The notes under the pieces are model-generated. The model was given only the letters and a program-made list of their open reading frames with translations. It was not told where the DNA came from and ran no database searches. A stretch of DNA of 38,311 nucleotides from a bacterium (GTDB lineage Bacteria > B130-G9). Shown piece by piece: positions 7,595 to 15,920 of this stretch (the stretch's first letter is position 1; the number at the start of each line of letters is the position of its first letter). The stretch spans positions 1 through 38,311 of the forward strand of contig JAGHCW010000181.1 in NCBI GenBank assembly GCA_021160245.1, in the 5' to 3' direction. The position numbers and the translations under genes were made by a program.

Positions 7595-8331
7595 CTTGGA
7601 TGCCCCCTCCACATAGAGAGTATTAGACAATAGTATCCATATAGAGCGCGCAGAATCTTCAGCTTGCTCTTTCCAATTTTCCTATCATATCGAAGCTCAA
7701 ATGGAATTTCAGCTACTCTCGCTCCAACTGCGACCAGTTTCAACAGAAGCTCAGTTCCGCAAGAGAAGTCGCGATGTTCTATCAGCCGTTCACCGTATTC
7801 TTGCAGTCCTCTTAGGATGATCTCGGCCCTATACGCTCTGAACCCACAAGTGTAGTCGCGCAATCCCTCTACGGGGAAGAGAAATGACATTAGCACGCAG
7901 GCCGCCTTACTCAAAGCCATTCTGAATGCCGGCACGCCCAGAACACTTGCGCTACGTGCCCATCGCGAGGCGACGGCTATGTCAAAACCCTCGAATAGCC
8001 TTTCTACTAGCGGTGTAAAATAAGCCGGGATGTGCGAGCCATCTGCGTCTAGCGTCAAGATTACATCTGTCTCTTCGCAGGATTCCGCAGCCGCCCGAAG
8101 CCCCGTGAGAAGCGCTTTGCCAAGTCCTTCGTTTGACCGGTGCACAAGAAGCTTGACCGGAGCGGAGTTTGAGAATTCGCGGGCAACATCGGCCGTATCA
8201 TCCGTGCTCCCGTCATCAACAATGAGGATTTCAAACTCCAATTGAGCGCTTGTGAGGCAGGATGCTATTTCCGGCAGCAATCTACTCAGGTTCTCGCCTT
8301 CATTGAGCGCGGGAAGGACTATCCTTAACAT
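7591..8331 (-). CDS. Family 2 glycosyltransferase, dolichol-phosphate mannosyltransferase-like
   Basis: A 246-residue GT-A transferase. MLRIVLPALNEGENLSRLLP starts the fold, IVDDGSTDDTAD binds the nucleotide and LDADGSHIP is the metal site. SRWARS and a TCGFRAYRAE stretch fit the DPM1-like branch, as does YDRKIGKSKL near the end. It is a distant paralogue of the next gene rather than a recent duplicate, since similarity is limited to the motifs. It follows the nucleotide-sugar dehydratase by 120 bases and overlaps the next gene by four. No clear SD was found before the ATG. It probably adds a sugar to the lipid-linked repeat or makes a polyprenyl-phosphate sugar donor. Confidence 0.92.
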   Translation of the reverse strand: MLRIVLPALNEGENLSRLLPEIASCLTSAQLEFEILIVDDGSTDDTADVAREFSNSAPVKLLVHRSNEGLGKALLTGLRAAAESCEETDVILTLDADGSHIPAYFTPLVERLFEGFDIAVASRWARSASVLGVPAFRMALSKAACVLMSFLFPVEGLRDYTCGFRAYRAEIILRGLQEYGERLIEHRDFSCGTELLLKLVAVGARVAEIPFELRYDRKIGKSKLKILRALYGYYCLILSMWRGHPR

Positions 8332-8451
8332 TCTGTGTGACCGAGATATTGGGATGAGATTATGAGGCGCTTATTGGGGTTGATTGCTACCTGTTGACAT
8401 GCTCGCAAGCCAGCCCCGTCGAATGGAAGTCTCTCAATTGCCCGAGCTAGA

Positions 8452-10398
8452 TCAGGCTGTCTCAGAGCCATCACTAGCGGGGCGCTGTGATACAGGGACG
8501 GGAGGCTTCTTGTGGACCTTGTTTGGCGCCTTCTTCAGGCTAGCCAATTGATCGATTGGCCCCTCTCCTACAAACTCCGGAATCAGTTGTTTCATCACCG
8601 ATACAGACTTCTGCAAGTCCGCCTGTCCAATTGCTTCCTGCAATGCGTCAATGAGCCTTCGCGTTCGGACCTTATCTCGCTGCTCACTTGCTCCGACAAG
8701 TATGTCTCTGTGACCAGTGGTCTTGAGATTCTCGCCTTTTAGGAGCAGCTCCTCGAATAGTTTCTCTCCGGGTCTTAAGCCTGTATATACGATTTCGATG
8801 TCCTCACCCGGTGTCAATCCCGACAGCCTTATGAGGTCCTTTGCAAGATCGACTATGCGGATTTGCTCACCCATCTTCAGCACGAATATCTCGCTGCCTC
8901 GGCCCATCGTGGCCGCCTCGAGAACCAGCTGAACCGCTTCGGGAATCGTCATAAAATAGCGAGTAACCTCTGGATGAGTAACCGTAACTGGCCCGCCCTG
9001 CTTAATCTGGTGAGTAAAAAGCGGAACAACGCTACCGGTGCTGCCAAGAACATTGCCAAATCGCACGGTCATAAATGATGTCTTTGAGCCCTCAAGATAG
9101 TCCTGTATTACAAGCTCGGCGATTCGCTTTGAGGCGCCCATTATGCTAGTCGGATTGACAGCCTTATCAGTGGAGATTTGAACGAAGGCCTTGACCCCCC
9201 ATCGCTCGGCTGTCTCGGCAAGCGTCTTCGTTCCGAAGACGTTATTCCTGAATGCTTCTATAGCATTGAGCTCCATCAATGGGACGTGCTTGTGGGCGGC
9301 GGCATGAAAGACCATGTTAGGCTTCAAGCTCTTGAATAGCTCGTTCATGGAGTTTGCGTCGCAGATATCTGAAATGAGCGAGACGTGTCTCACCCTCGGC
9401 ACCATCTCTCGCTCAAGCTCATAGTCGATGGAGTAAAGACAGTTCTCTGCCCTCTCGAGCAATATAAGAGTCTCTGGCTCGTATTTTGCAACCTGCCTGC
9501 AAAGCTCAGAGCCAATCGAGCCACCGGCGCCTGACACCAGGACGCGCTTGCCCGATATTGATCCCAATATCCTCTCGGTGCTGAGTTCAATGGGCGGTCT
9601 CCGCAGCAAATCCTCAACCTGAACGTCGCGTATTTGGTTGACCGAGACAACGCCGGCAATGATGTCACCCAAAGGAGGCAGAGTCCTGAACTTGACCTTC
9701 TCACGTTTACAGACGCTGATTATCCTCCTGACCTGCGCGCCGCTAGCCTTTGGCATGGCGATAATAACCTCGTCAATCTCCTTATCCGATGCGATTTCGC
9801 CGATTTCAGTAATGGTCCCAAGCACGGGTATTCCATGAATTCTTGTGCCGACCATATCCGGGTCTTCTGTAATGATGCCCAGTGGTTCCAGCCCGACGGA
9901 CGGGCTGCTGAATAACTCCCGCGTGAGCATTTCCGCTGGGTCACCGTCCCCAACAACAAGAACCTTGCGCCTCTCCGAAGGCTGATTAGTGGTGATCAGC
10001 CGGTACCCCCTGATGAGGAACCTCATGGCCCCAATTGAATAGATCGTCAGAAGCCAGTCGATAAAAAGAACAGAGCGAGGAAATCTGCCGAAGGGCGTGG
10101 GAATTATGAGCACCGCAGCAAGAATGAAGATGGTTGATATACAGGATGCCCGTATTAAACCCATTAGATCGGCCATGCTAGCATATCGCCATATCCCCTT
10201 GTAGCAGCGCGCCAGCATTAGAATGACGATCTTGGTGATTACGACAATTGGCAAAGTGTAGATGCACAGACTCACCATGTTCTCGGGAACAGGGAGCTCG
10301 AATCTCAAGTAGAACGCGAGAAGGTAGCAGCCGGCAACCGCGAGAGCGTCAGCCAGCATCAGAATCACCTGTCTTTCTCGCGATGTCATATCACGCAT
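8452..10398 (-). CDS. Membrane-bound nucleotide-sugar 4,6-dehydratase, WbpM/CapD family
   Basis: The family converts UDP-GlcNAc to a 4-keto-6-deoxy sugar for surface polysaccharides. Residues 10-130 carry four hydrophobic segments. A first Rossmann domain (KVLVVGDGDPAEML, 145-158) is CoA-binding-like. The catalytic SDR domain starts at VLVSGAGGSIGSELCRQ (286-302), with FHAAAHKHVPLME (364-376) and STDKAVNPTSIMGASKR (409-425). In the catalytic YxxxK position the Tyr is Met420 with Lys424, the altered SMK triad known from WbpM-type large enzymes, as opposed to the SYK of short FlaA1. Length (648) is usual for the large form. The product would be a 6-deoxy or 2,6-diamino-type sugar precursor for this polysaccharide. 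Confidence 0.95.
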   Translation of the reverse strand: MRDMTSRERQVILMLADALAVAGCYLLAFYLRFELPVPENMVSLCIYTLPIVVITKIVILMLARCYKGIWRYASMADLMGLIRASCISTIFILAAVLIIPTPFGRFPRSVLFIDWLLTIYSIGAMRFLIRGYRLITTNQPSERRKVLVVGDGDPAEMLTRELFSSPSVGLEPLGIITEDPDMVGTRIHGIPVLGTITEIGEIASDKEIDEVIIAMPKASGAQVRRIISVCKREKVKFRTLPPLGDIIAGVVSVNQIRDVQVEDLLRRPPIELSTERILGSISGKRVLVSGAGGSIGSELCRQVAKYEPETLILLERAENCLYSIDYELEREMVPRVRHVSLISDICDANSMNELFKSLKPNMVFHAAAHKHVPLMELNAIEAFRNNVFGTKTLAETAERWGVKAFVQISTDKAVNPTSIMGASKRIAELVIQDYLEGSKTSFMTVRFGNVLGSTGSVVPLFTHQIKQGGPVTVTHPEVTRYFMTIPEAVQLVLEAATMGRGSEIFVLKMGEQIRIVDLAKDLIRLSGLTPGEDIEIVYTGLRPGEKLFEELLLKGENLKTTGHRDILVGASEQRDKVRTRRLIDALQEAIGQADLQKSVSVMKQLIPEFVGEGPIDQLASLKKAPNKVHKKPPVPVSQRPASDGSETA

Positions 10399-10489
10399 AG
10401 TGGCCCCTAACCAAACCGACGGTGAAACCGCTACATAAGGAAAGTAATCTGAAATCCGATTGAACCAAATAACCCAATATCGCAGACCT

Positions 10490-10858
10490 CTATGGTGACA
10501 ACATCTTCAATACTGCCTGAACCTCTGATATCCTGAATGGCTTCACTATTACAGAGTTAGCTCCAAACGAAAGCGCGTTCTCGACCATCTCCCTATTTGA
10601 GGCGCCCGTCATCACGACTATGAGAACCTCAGGCGACTTGGCCTTGATCCTCTTTATTGCCTCGCACCCATCCAATACCGGCATCTTGAGGTCCATATAG
10701 ACCACGTCGTATTTCTTCTTCTCAGCTAGGTCCAGGCCCTGTTGCCCATCATACGCGACATCCACTTTGTATTTGCCCTTTGGTAAGGCGTCAACAATCA
10801 CGTCGCATATTGGACGCTCGTCATCCACGACCAGGATATTATATGTTTTCCGATTCAT
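10490..10858 (-). CDS. Single-domain response regulator (CheY-like receiver)
   Basis: A stand-alone receiver of 122 residues. The acidic pair is in LVVDDERP (Asp12, Asp13), the phospho-acceptor is Asp56 in VYMDLKMPVLDG, the switch Thr84 is in VVMTGAS and the conserved Lys106 is in VIVKPF. There is no output domain, so it must act by protein contact or as a phosphate relay. It is embedded in the polysaccharide operon between the tyrosine kinase (54 bases away) and the dehydratase (91 bases away), which suggests that it tunes polysaccharide assembly. The cognate kinase is not in the operon; the large hybrid kinase at 29321 carries its own receiver. Confidence 0.93.
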   Translation of the reverse strand: MNRKTYNILVVDDERPICDVIVDALPKGKYKVDVAYDGQQGLDLAEKKKYDVVYMDLKMPVLDGCEAIKRIKAKSPEVLIVVMTGASNREMVENALSFGANSVIVKPFRISEVQAVLKMLSP

Positions 10859-10912
10859 GTTTTGTCCCCATTCGCTTGGAGAGGGGTGGAAACTCCAAAT
10901 ACCCTCTAAATA

Positions 10913-11914
10913 TCAGTGGCGATTCGAGTACCCGTAAAGTCCATAGCCTGCCTTGTCAAGATCGACCTCATTGAGCACCGCGCCCAGGATTCGGCAATTG
11001 ACATTCTCAAGCATCCTCATAGCTTGCACAGCCTGTTGTCTGGAGCTATGGCCGGAGCGTATCATCAAGAACGCATTCCCGATCGCCGAGCCAATTACAA
11101 CCGAATCGGTCAACCCGATTATGGGCGGCGAATCGACGATCACTAGGTCAAACTCGGCCGATAGATAGTCCAAGAGCCCCGGCATTGCCGAGGAGGAAAG
11201 CAGCTCCGCCGGATTCGGCTGAAGCGGCCCGGTTGGTAATATATGCAGCTTGTCGAAGATAGTACGACTAATGGCTATCTCGGGACTCAGATTGTCCAGC
11301 ATGACGTTGCTCAATCCGAGAGAATTATCAATACCTAGATACTTGTGGAGAACGGGGGCTCTCAGATCGAGGTCTAAAAGAAGCGTCTTCTTCCCAGTAT
11401 TGGCAAGCGCTATTCCGAGATTGGCGACCGTTGTGGATTTGCCTTCTTTAGGCGCTGGGCTCGTTATTAAGAATATGTTCCCAATCTTCTCCTTCATCCT
11501 CACAAGAAGATTCGTTCTGAGCGTTCTGTACGCCTCGACGGCAGCATTGCTGCTGGAAAATATCTCGATGCTCTTCTTGATAAGGTCAGCGTCAACTCCC
11601 TTGGCGAGGCGCATTTGGTGCTTTTGCGACTCCTTCTCCCAGAGGACAGTCTCGTTGGGATTAGCAGCCCCTGCACCCTCCCTTATTTCGACTGCACAAC
11701 CCAGCCGCTCTAGGTCTTTCTTCGCGTTCTGCGCCGAATCGAAGTTCATTCTCCTGAAGGTGAAAGGAGGGTTCTCAAGAGCTTGCTGAATCCGCTCCTT
11801 GGACGCCCCTTTGCAGAAAGCCTGAAGCCTATCGACCAAGGCGCCTGTATCGCCGTCATCCGGCACAAAGGTTACGCAGACCATGTAGGCCTTTCGAGAT
11901 GAATCTTCCGTCAT
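10913..11914 (-). CDS. CpsD/CapB-type bacterial tyrosine kinase with extra N-terminal module
   Basis: BY-kinases autophosphorylate on a C-terminal Tyr cluster and control polymer length together with a Wzz-type partner, here the upstream gene. The P-loop is SPAPKEGKSTTVANLG (about residues 151-166), Walker A' is LLLDLDLRAP and Walker B is VIVDSPP. The C-terminus is YGLYGYSNRH, a short cluster of three Tyr. Residues 10-80 are not part of the usual kinase: a compact module ends in AKKDLERLGCAVEIREG, similar in pattern to ribosomal L7/L12-tail-like modules. It is a cytoplasmic-type kinase that needs a separate membrane activator. ATG 11914 has AGAGGA and GGAG upstream and lies five bases after the previous stop; ATG 11947 would overlap that gene by 29 bases. 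Confidence 0.93.
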   Translation of the reverse strand: MTEDSSRKAYMVCVTFVPDDGDTGALVDRLQAFCKGASKERIQQALENPPFTFRRMNFDSAQNAKKDLERLGCAVEIREGAGAANPNETVLWEKESQKHQMRLAKGVDADLIKKSIEIFSSSNAAVEAYRTLRTNLLVRMKEKIGNIFLITSPAPKEGKSTTVANLGIALANTGKKTLLLDLDLRAPVLHKYLGIDNSLGLSNVMLDNLSPEIAISRTIFDKLHILPTGPLQPNPAELLSSSAMPGLLDYLSAEFDLVIVDSPPIIGLTDSVVIGSAIGNAFLMIRSGHSSRQQAVQAMRMLENVNCRILGAVLNEVDLDKAGYGLYGYSNRH

Positions 11915-11918
11915 TCCT

Positions 11919-13376
11919 CTATCTCCGTAGCTTCTTATTGGTCCCATGAGCTGCGAATTGAGAAAAACTCAATACGGACCGCGTCTTTGCTTCAAACTCC
12001 GGAATCATCCCCGCCACCCAGAGCCCGAGGTAACGCTCCACGTCTTCCGGCGTCTTCAGTGTCGACTCCAAGTATTCTCGTAGGAACGCTAGGGCTATTC
12101 CGAGAATTATCCCTATGATTGACGCTACAAGCAGTTTCAGATGCATCTTCTTGGAAACGGGGCCAAGAGGAATCACCGCAGATTCGACAATGCTTATCTG
12201 ACGCCTGCTGACACCACTTGAAAGCGCATTCCTTCTGCGCCTCTCAATCAGGACTTCATAGAGCTCCTTCGATGTGGAAACTTCACGTTCGAGTATCGAG
12301 TACTGAAGTCCTTCGGTGCTCAACTTACGGACTTCCTCTTTGTATGAATCCACAGTCCTGGCCTGTGACGCCTCATTCTGGCGCAGCAGTTTCAGCTTGT
12401 TCTTGTGAGTCTTGATGACTTCGTTCTCGTGATTCTCCAGCTGTGTCGTAAGCAGCCGTATCTTCTCCTTCAAAGAAAGAATCTCCGGATGCTTTGATTT
12501 GAAGCGGAGCGATTTCTCCGCAAGTTCGGCCTTGGCCTCGTCCAAATCGGATTTGATACGCCCTATCATCTCAGAGCCATAACTCCTGAAGGCAGGTGTG
12601 GCGGCCACAGGTCCTAACTTCATCGCCGACGTTAGGGATTCAAGCACCATCTCCGCTTCCTTCCGCTCCGCCTTCGTACCAAGATACCGTGCTGAGGCGG
12701 CTCCAACGTTAGCAGCCAACTCCTTCTTCCGTTCCTCAAGTCCTATGATTCCCTTCTCAAGCTTGAACGCCTGAAACTTTGACTCTGCCTCATTCACTTT
12801 CTGACGCATCTCTGAAATCTGCTCACCGAACCACTCAATTGAGGCGCTGGATTCGGTTAGCTCCCGTTTGCGAGTCTCCTCAATATATGTGTTTGTGACC
12901 AGGTTGACAATCTTGGTAACATATTCCGGGTCGCCTCCAGCGCACATTATCGTGGCGAGCGCGGCTTGAGAGGATGTGTAACCCTTGCTCTTGTGAAAGA
13001 GCATACTGATATTCCGCTTGAAGGCGTTGATTCGGTACTCCTTTTTCCTGCTCGGAAGATTCAGGAATCCCGGGTCCAGCTGGCCCAAGACAGACGCCAT
13101 TACGGGCCTGCTAAACAGCAATGCCGCCTCTATTTCGGGATCAATCCCGGGACCTGCTTGAAGACTCTCATCTGCCATAGGTGGAGTGCTCTGCTCGATC
13201 AGGACTGTCGCTTTCGCCTCATAGACGGGCTTCTCCATTGAAAGGAGTATCGCAGTGGGAACTACTGCGACAATAACCGCCAATACTATGAGCCAATACC
13301 GTTGTCGCAGAACGTGAAGGTACTGGCGGATGTTGATCTCCTGCCACTCCTCCTGGATAGAAATAGGCTCTTCCAC
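11919..13376 (-). CDS. Polysaccharide chain-length determinant, Wzz/GNVR family (GumC-like)
   Basis: Inner-membrane co-polymerase that sets chain length and activates the BY-kinase. A cytoplasmic N-terminus is followed by TM1 (about residues 27-46) after the usual INIRQYLHVLRQRYWLIVL entry. The periplasmic part holds long coiled-coil helices (about 190-390, rich in Glu, Lys and Leu). SILEREVSTSKELYEVLIER is the GNVR-type region. TM2 lies near 418-437, followed by FLREYLESTLKTPEDVERYLG just inside the membrane. There is no fused kinase; the kinase is the next gene, five bases on. The start is GTG at 13376 with AGGAG seven bases upstream. Length (485) fits the GumC/EpsP group. Confidence 0.95.
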   Translation of the reverse strand: MEEPISIQEEWQEINIRQYLHVLRQRYWLIVLAVIVAVVPTAILLSMEKPVYEAKATVLIEQSTPPMADESLQAGPGIDPEIEAALLFSRPVMASVLGQLDPGFLNLPSRKKEYRINAFKRNISMLFHKSKGYTSSQAALATIMCAGGDPEYVTKIVNLVTNTYIEETRKRELTESSASIEWFGEQISEMRQKVNEAESKFQAFKLEKGIIGLEERKKELAANVGAASARYLGTKAERKEAEMVLESLTSAMKLGPVAATPAFRSYGSEMIGRIKSDLDEAKAELAEKSLRFKSKHPEILSLKEKIRLLTTQLENHENEVIKTHKNKLKLLRQNEASQARTVDSYKEEVRKLSTEGLQYSILEREVSTSKELYEVLIERRRRNALSSGVSRRQISIVESAVIPLGPVSKKMHLKLLVASIIGIILGIALAFLREYLESTLKTPEDVERYLGLWVAGMIPEFEAKTRSVLSFSQFAAHGTNKKLRR

Positions 13377-13397
13377 GATACGCTCCTGAGCTAGTAT

Positions 13398-14402
13398 CTA
13401 GAATAAAGAACGGGGCACATAGACAATATCTCCGGGCTGAAGCAATACATCAGCACTCTTGTCGCCGCCCTCGGTTATCCTGTTTATGTTAACCTTGATG
13501 GTTGTCACTTTGCCGTCAATCGTTCTCTTGATTGCGACTCTTGATTTGGCCGCTCCCTCTAGAAAATTGCCAGCCTTTAGAATCGCGCGCAGCACCGTCA
13601 GGCCCTTTGAGTAGGGAACGAAGCCGGGTTTACGAACTTGCCCGGACACAAGAACACTCCTTATTATCTTGCCGCCCATCTCGGAAGCCTGTTCGCCAGA
13701 AAGAAGATAGATGATGTCGCCGGCCTTCACGGGAATACCGGCGGCCTTCACATGCTTCGTCATGAGTTCGATCAAGCCCGCAGTGTATCGCTCCGGCGCT
13801 GAATCCAATTCACCTTGTGGGCCCACGGCCGGCCTTATCAGGACCACGGTCTTGTCCAGTCCACCTTTTGGTCCCCCTGCGCGGATCACAACGTCTCTTA
13901 AGAGCTCGGTTTCGGCCTGAAGATAATAGGTTCCCGGGGCATCGAACTCTCCGACTAGGGTAACCTTGTGGCTTCTCCGCTTCATCAGAGTCACGACTAC
14001 TGATGGTGAGACTAGATAATCCTTCTCCAAGAGCTTGGCCACTTTCGATGAGAACTGATCTGGTGTGAGGCCCATAGCCTCTACGTCATCCAACATGGGA
14101 AGGACAACCGTTCCTTGAGGAAGAACAACAACGTCCGCCATCTTCTGGAATCCGCCCTTACCCCGGATGATCACCGAGAGCTCGTCCCCTGGACCGAGAG
14201 TGTAGCTCCTGTCTGATTCTTCTGTATTCAAGGTTGTGGGTAGCATCTGAGTCGCCGGTGAGGGCGCCGTATGCGAAGGAAGCGGCTCAGGCTCATGGCT
14301 TGGAAGATGCTCCACTACGGGAGCCTGATTGTGACATCCGCAAGTGATCAAGAGATATAGACACATTACGGAACACAATAGAAACACTGCCCTATTGCTC
14401 AA
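13398..14402 (-). CDS. Polysaccharide export lipoprotein, Wza/OPX family with SLBB domains
   Basis: Outer-membrane polysaccharide exporter (OPX). A lipoprotein signal ends at LLITCGC; either Cys21 or Cys23 could be the lipid-bearing residue. A Pro-rich spacer (25-60) leads to the Poly_export domain, YTLGPGDELSVIIRG, near 67-81. Two SLBB-like segments follow: VTLVGEFDAPGTYYL near 148, and VLVSGQVRKPGFVPYSKGLT near 245. The chain ends with GDIVYVP. The start is TTG at 14402, fixed by a strong GAGGAGG seven bases upstream and by the signal peptide. It overlaps the previous stop as TTGA, so translation is likely coupled. The length of 334 residues lacks the long C-terminal helix part of E. coli Wza, which implies a separate outer-membrane pore, perhaps the preceding gene. 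Confidence 0.95.
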   Translation of the reverse strand: MSNRAVFLLCSVMCLYLLITCGCHNQAPVVEHLPSHEPEPLPSHTAPSPATQMLPTTLNTEESDRSYTLGPGDELSVIIRGKGGFQKMADVVVLPQGTVVLPMLDDVEAMGLTPDQFSSKVAKLLEKDYLVSPSVVVTLMKRRSHKVTLVGEFDAPGTYYLQAETELLRDVVIRAGGPKGGLDKTVVLIRPAVGPQGELDSAPERYTAGLIELMTKHVKAAGIPVKAGDIIYLLSGEQASEMGGKIIRSVLVSGQVRKPGFVPYSKGLTVLRAILKAGNFLEGAAKSRVAIKRTIDGKVTTIKVNINRITEGGDKSADVLLQPGDIVYVPRSLF

Positions 14403-15664
14403 AGCCCTACCTCCTCTTGAAGCTCTAACGGATAATCCGCAACATCGTCGCCCTGAGAACCATACTCGGCGTAAAAAGATACCCCAACCGCATGACTGTC
14501 ATACTCGTATTCTTCGATTGTAGAGTCAACACATGCAAAGGTATAGTTCGCCCTAATCGACAGCCACCTAAAAAGCTTGTACCCAAGAATCGTCGAGGTC
14601 CTATACACGTGGTCCTTCCGGTCATTTGTCGGGACATACTTCCTATGTTGATATTCCCCATTAAGTATCGTCTCTATCCTCTTCAAAAACGTGTGCTGGA
14701 AACTCCCCCGAACGCTGGAGCTCCTGCGGAACTCCCCGGCCCAAACATCGCTTGGCTCATAGCCCGTTCTTAGAATGATATGTGCGTAAGAACCCTCCGA
14801 CAATCGCTTGCTGGCGGAGAATGAGCCACTGAATCCTGTTCGCCTCTCCGGGGCCTTCTCGGCGCCACGGCTTCTGTATCTCGTTGACACGAAGCCACCA
14901 TTAGCACGGACTTTCACATCCATCCCCGCAAAATGACGACTTAGATAGATGCGGCCCGAATACTCGTACCTGTCGTCGAGCGCTCCAGGCGCCTTGCCGC
15001 TTATTAGCCCCCAATCGCCCAAGACACCGACTTCCGTCCGCGAGCCAAGTCGGTATCCGACGCTGGCAAGGGCAAAGTTGGAATCCCTGTCCAGCCCCTT
15101 GTCATCCTCACCTCGATGCCATAGACCCGATGTGCGATGGCTGATGGACAGAACTACCCTCGTGCCGGGAGAATACTGAAGACGCTCGGTGCAGATGTTC
15201 CCAGTATAGCGACGCCCAAGATTCGAATCGTCGCTCATCCTCAAGCTCCCTACCACGGAATCTGTGAATCTGTCATCCACTGTCAATGACAGACTGTCCG
15301 TGAAGTGAAGCCGACCCCAAAACTGCCCAACGTGTGAATTAGCTGCGCGCCTCGAGATGCCCTGCGCGCGATAGAAGTCGAAAGACGGTTTGTAATTCAA
15401 TCGGAATTCACCATAGTCAACTGAGTAACGCCCACTCAAAACCGCGATTAGATGAGTCACATACGATTCTCTTGCCAACTCGGAAGACTCCTGCTCCTTG
15501 TCGCTAAGGAGAGAGGGATTCCATTCATACTTACCACCCACCTCGAGTCCAGCCTTCAATCCGAGTTTCCTCTGAGCGAAACTGTCCGAACAGAGAAACA
15601 GAATGGAGTACAGCAAACACGCCACAAGAGCAGCCGTGAATGAGCTCCCAGCATTAATGCGCAT
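14399..15664 (-). CDS. Outer-membrane beta-barrel protein of the polysaccharide operon
   Basis: A 421-residue protein with a signal peptide (1-31, cleavage near SFAQ). Alternating beta strands rich in Tyr, Ser and Arg run to the end, as in the putative beta-barrel family often found next to GNVR/OPX genes (BBP2-like). Examples are RYSVDYGEFRLNYKPSFDFY and LSIRANYTFACVDSTIEEY. The C-terminus does not end in the classic Phe. Likely role: outer-membrane channel or assembly partner for polymer export; inferred from place and fold. ATG 15664 has AAGGG upstream and gives a perfect signal peptide. The frame opens earlier (15793) but those residues are not credible. First gene of the operon, with the inverted repeat at 15703-15739 in its leader. 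Confidence 0.85.
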   Translation of the reverse strand: MRINAGSSFTAALVACLLYSILFLCSDSFAQRKLGLKAGLEVGGKYEWNPSLLSDKEQESSELARESYVTHLIAVLSGRYSVDYGEFRLNYKPSFDFYRAQGISRRAANSHVGQFWGRLHFTDSLSLTVDDRFTDSVVGSLRMSDDSNLGRRYTGNICTERLQYSPGTRVVLSISHRTSGLWHRGEDDKGLDRDSNFALASVGYRLGSRTEVGVLGDWGLISGKAPGALDDRYEYSGRIYLSRHFAGMDVKVRANGGFVSTRYRSRGAEKAPERRTGFSGSFSASKRLSEGSYAHIILRTGYEPSDVWAGEFRRSSSVRGSFQHTFLKRIETILNGEYQHRKYVPTNDRKDHVYRTSTILGYKLFRWLSIRANYTFACVDSTIEEYEYDSHAVGVSFYAEYGSQGDDVADYPLELQEEVGL

Positions 15665-15702
15665 GACATCACCCTTAATTTCAAAAAACCCTTGCTTGAT
15701 CT

Positions 15703-15739
15703 GTCGTATCTGAGTAAAATAACCTTTACTACATACGAC
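15703..15739 (-). promoter_or_regulatory. 37-bp inverted repeat in the leader of the polysaccharide operon
   Basis: Arms GTCGTAT (15703-15709) and ATACGAC (15733-15739) are perfect complements. Inside them AGTAAA (15713-15718) pairs with TTTACT (15725-15730), leaving a six-base centre. It lies 38 bases upstream of the first ATG of the operon. It could be a dimeric regulator's operator or an mRNA hairpin. No T-run follows directly, so it is not a classic terminator. Confidence 0.6.
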
Positions 15740-15920
15740 GATGGATTCCAAGAAATTAAACCAGAACTGGCATCTTATCCCGTTCAACTTCACGCTTGCG
15801 ACTAGGCGATTTGAGGCGGTGAATTATGGGCGTTGCGCCCTGTGGGCAATATAATGCCGAGGAGATGTTGGTCCGCTTCAGCGAGATTTCTCCTACCCGC
15901 TTCCCGCAAAACAGAATGCT

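Noticed and set aside
14632-14641. GGGACATACT, the first word of the dispersed repeat
   Set aside because: Only ten bases match and they lie in the barrel-protein gene; chance occurrence.
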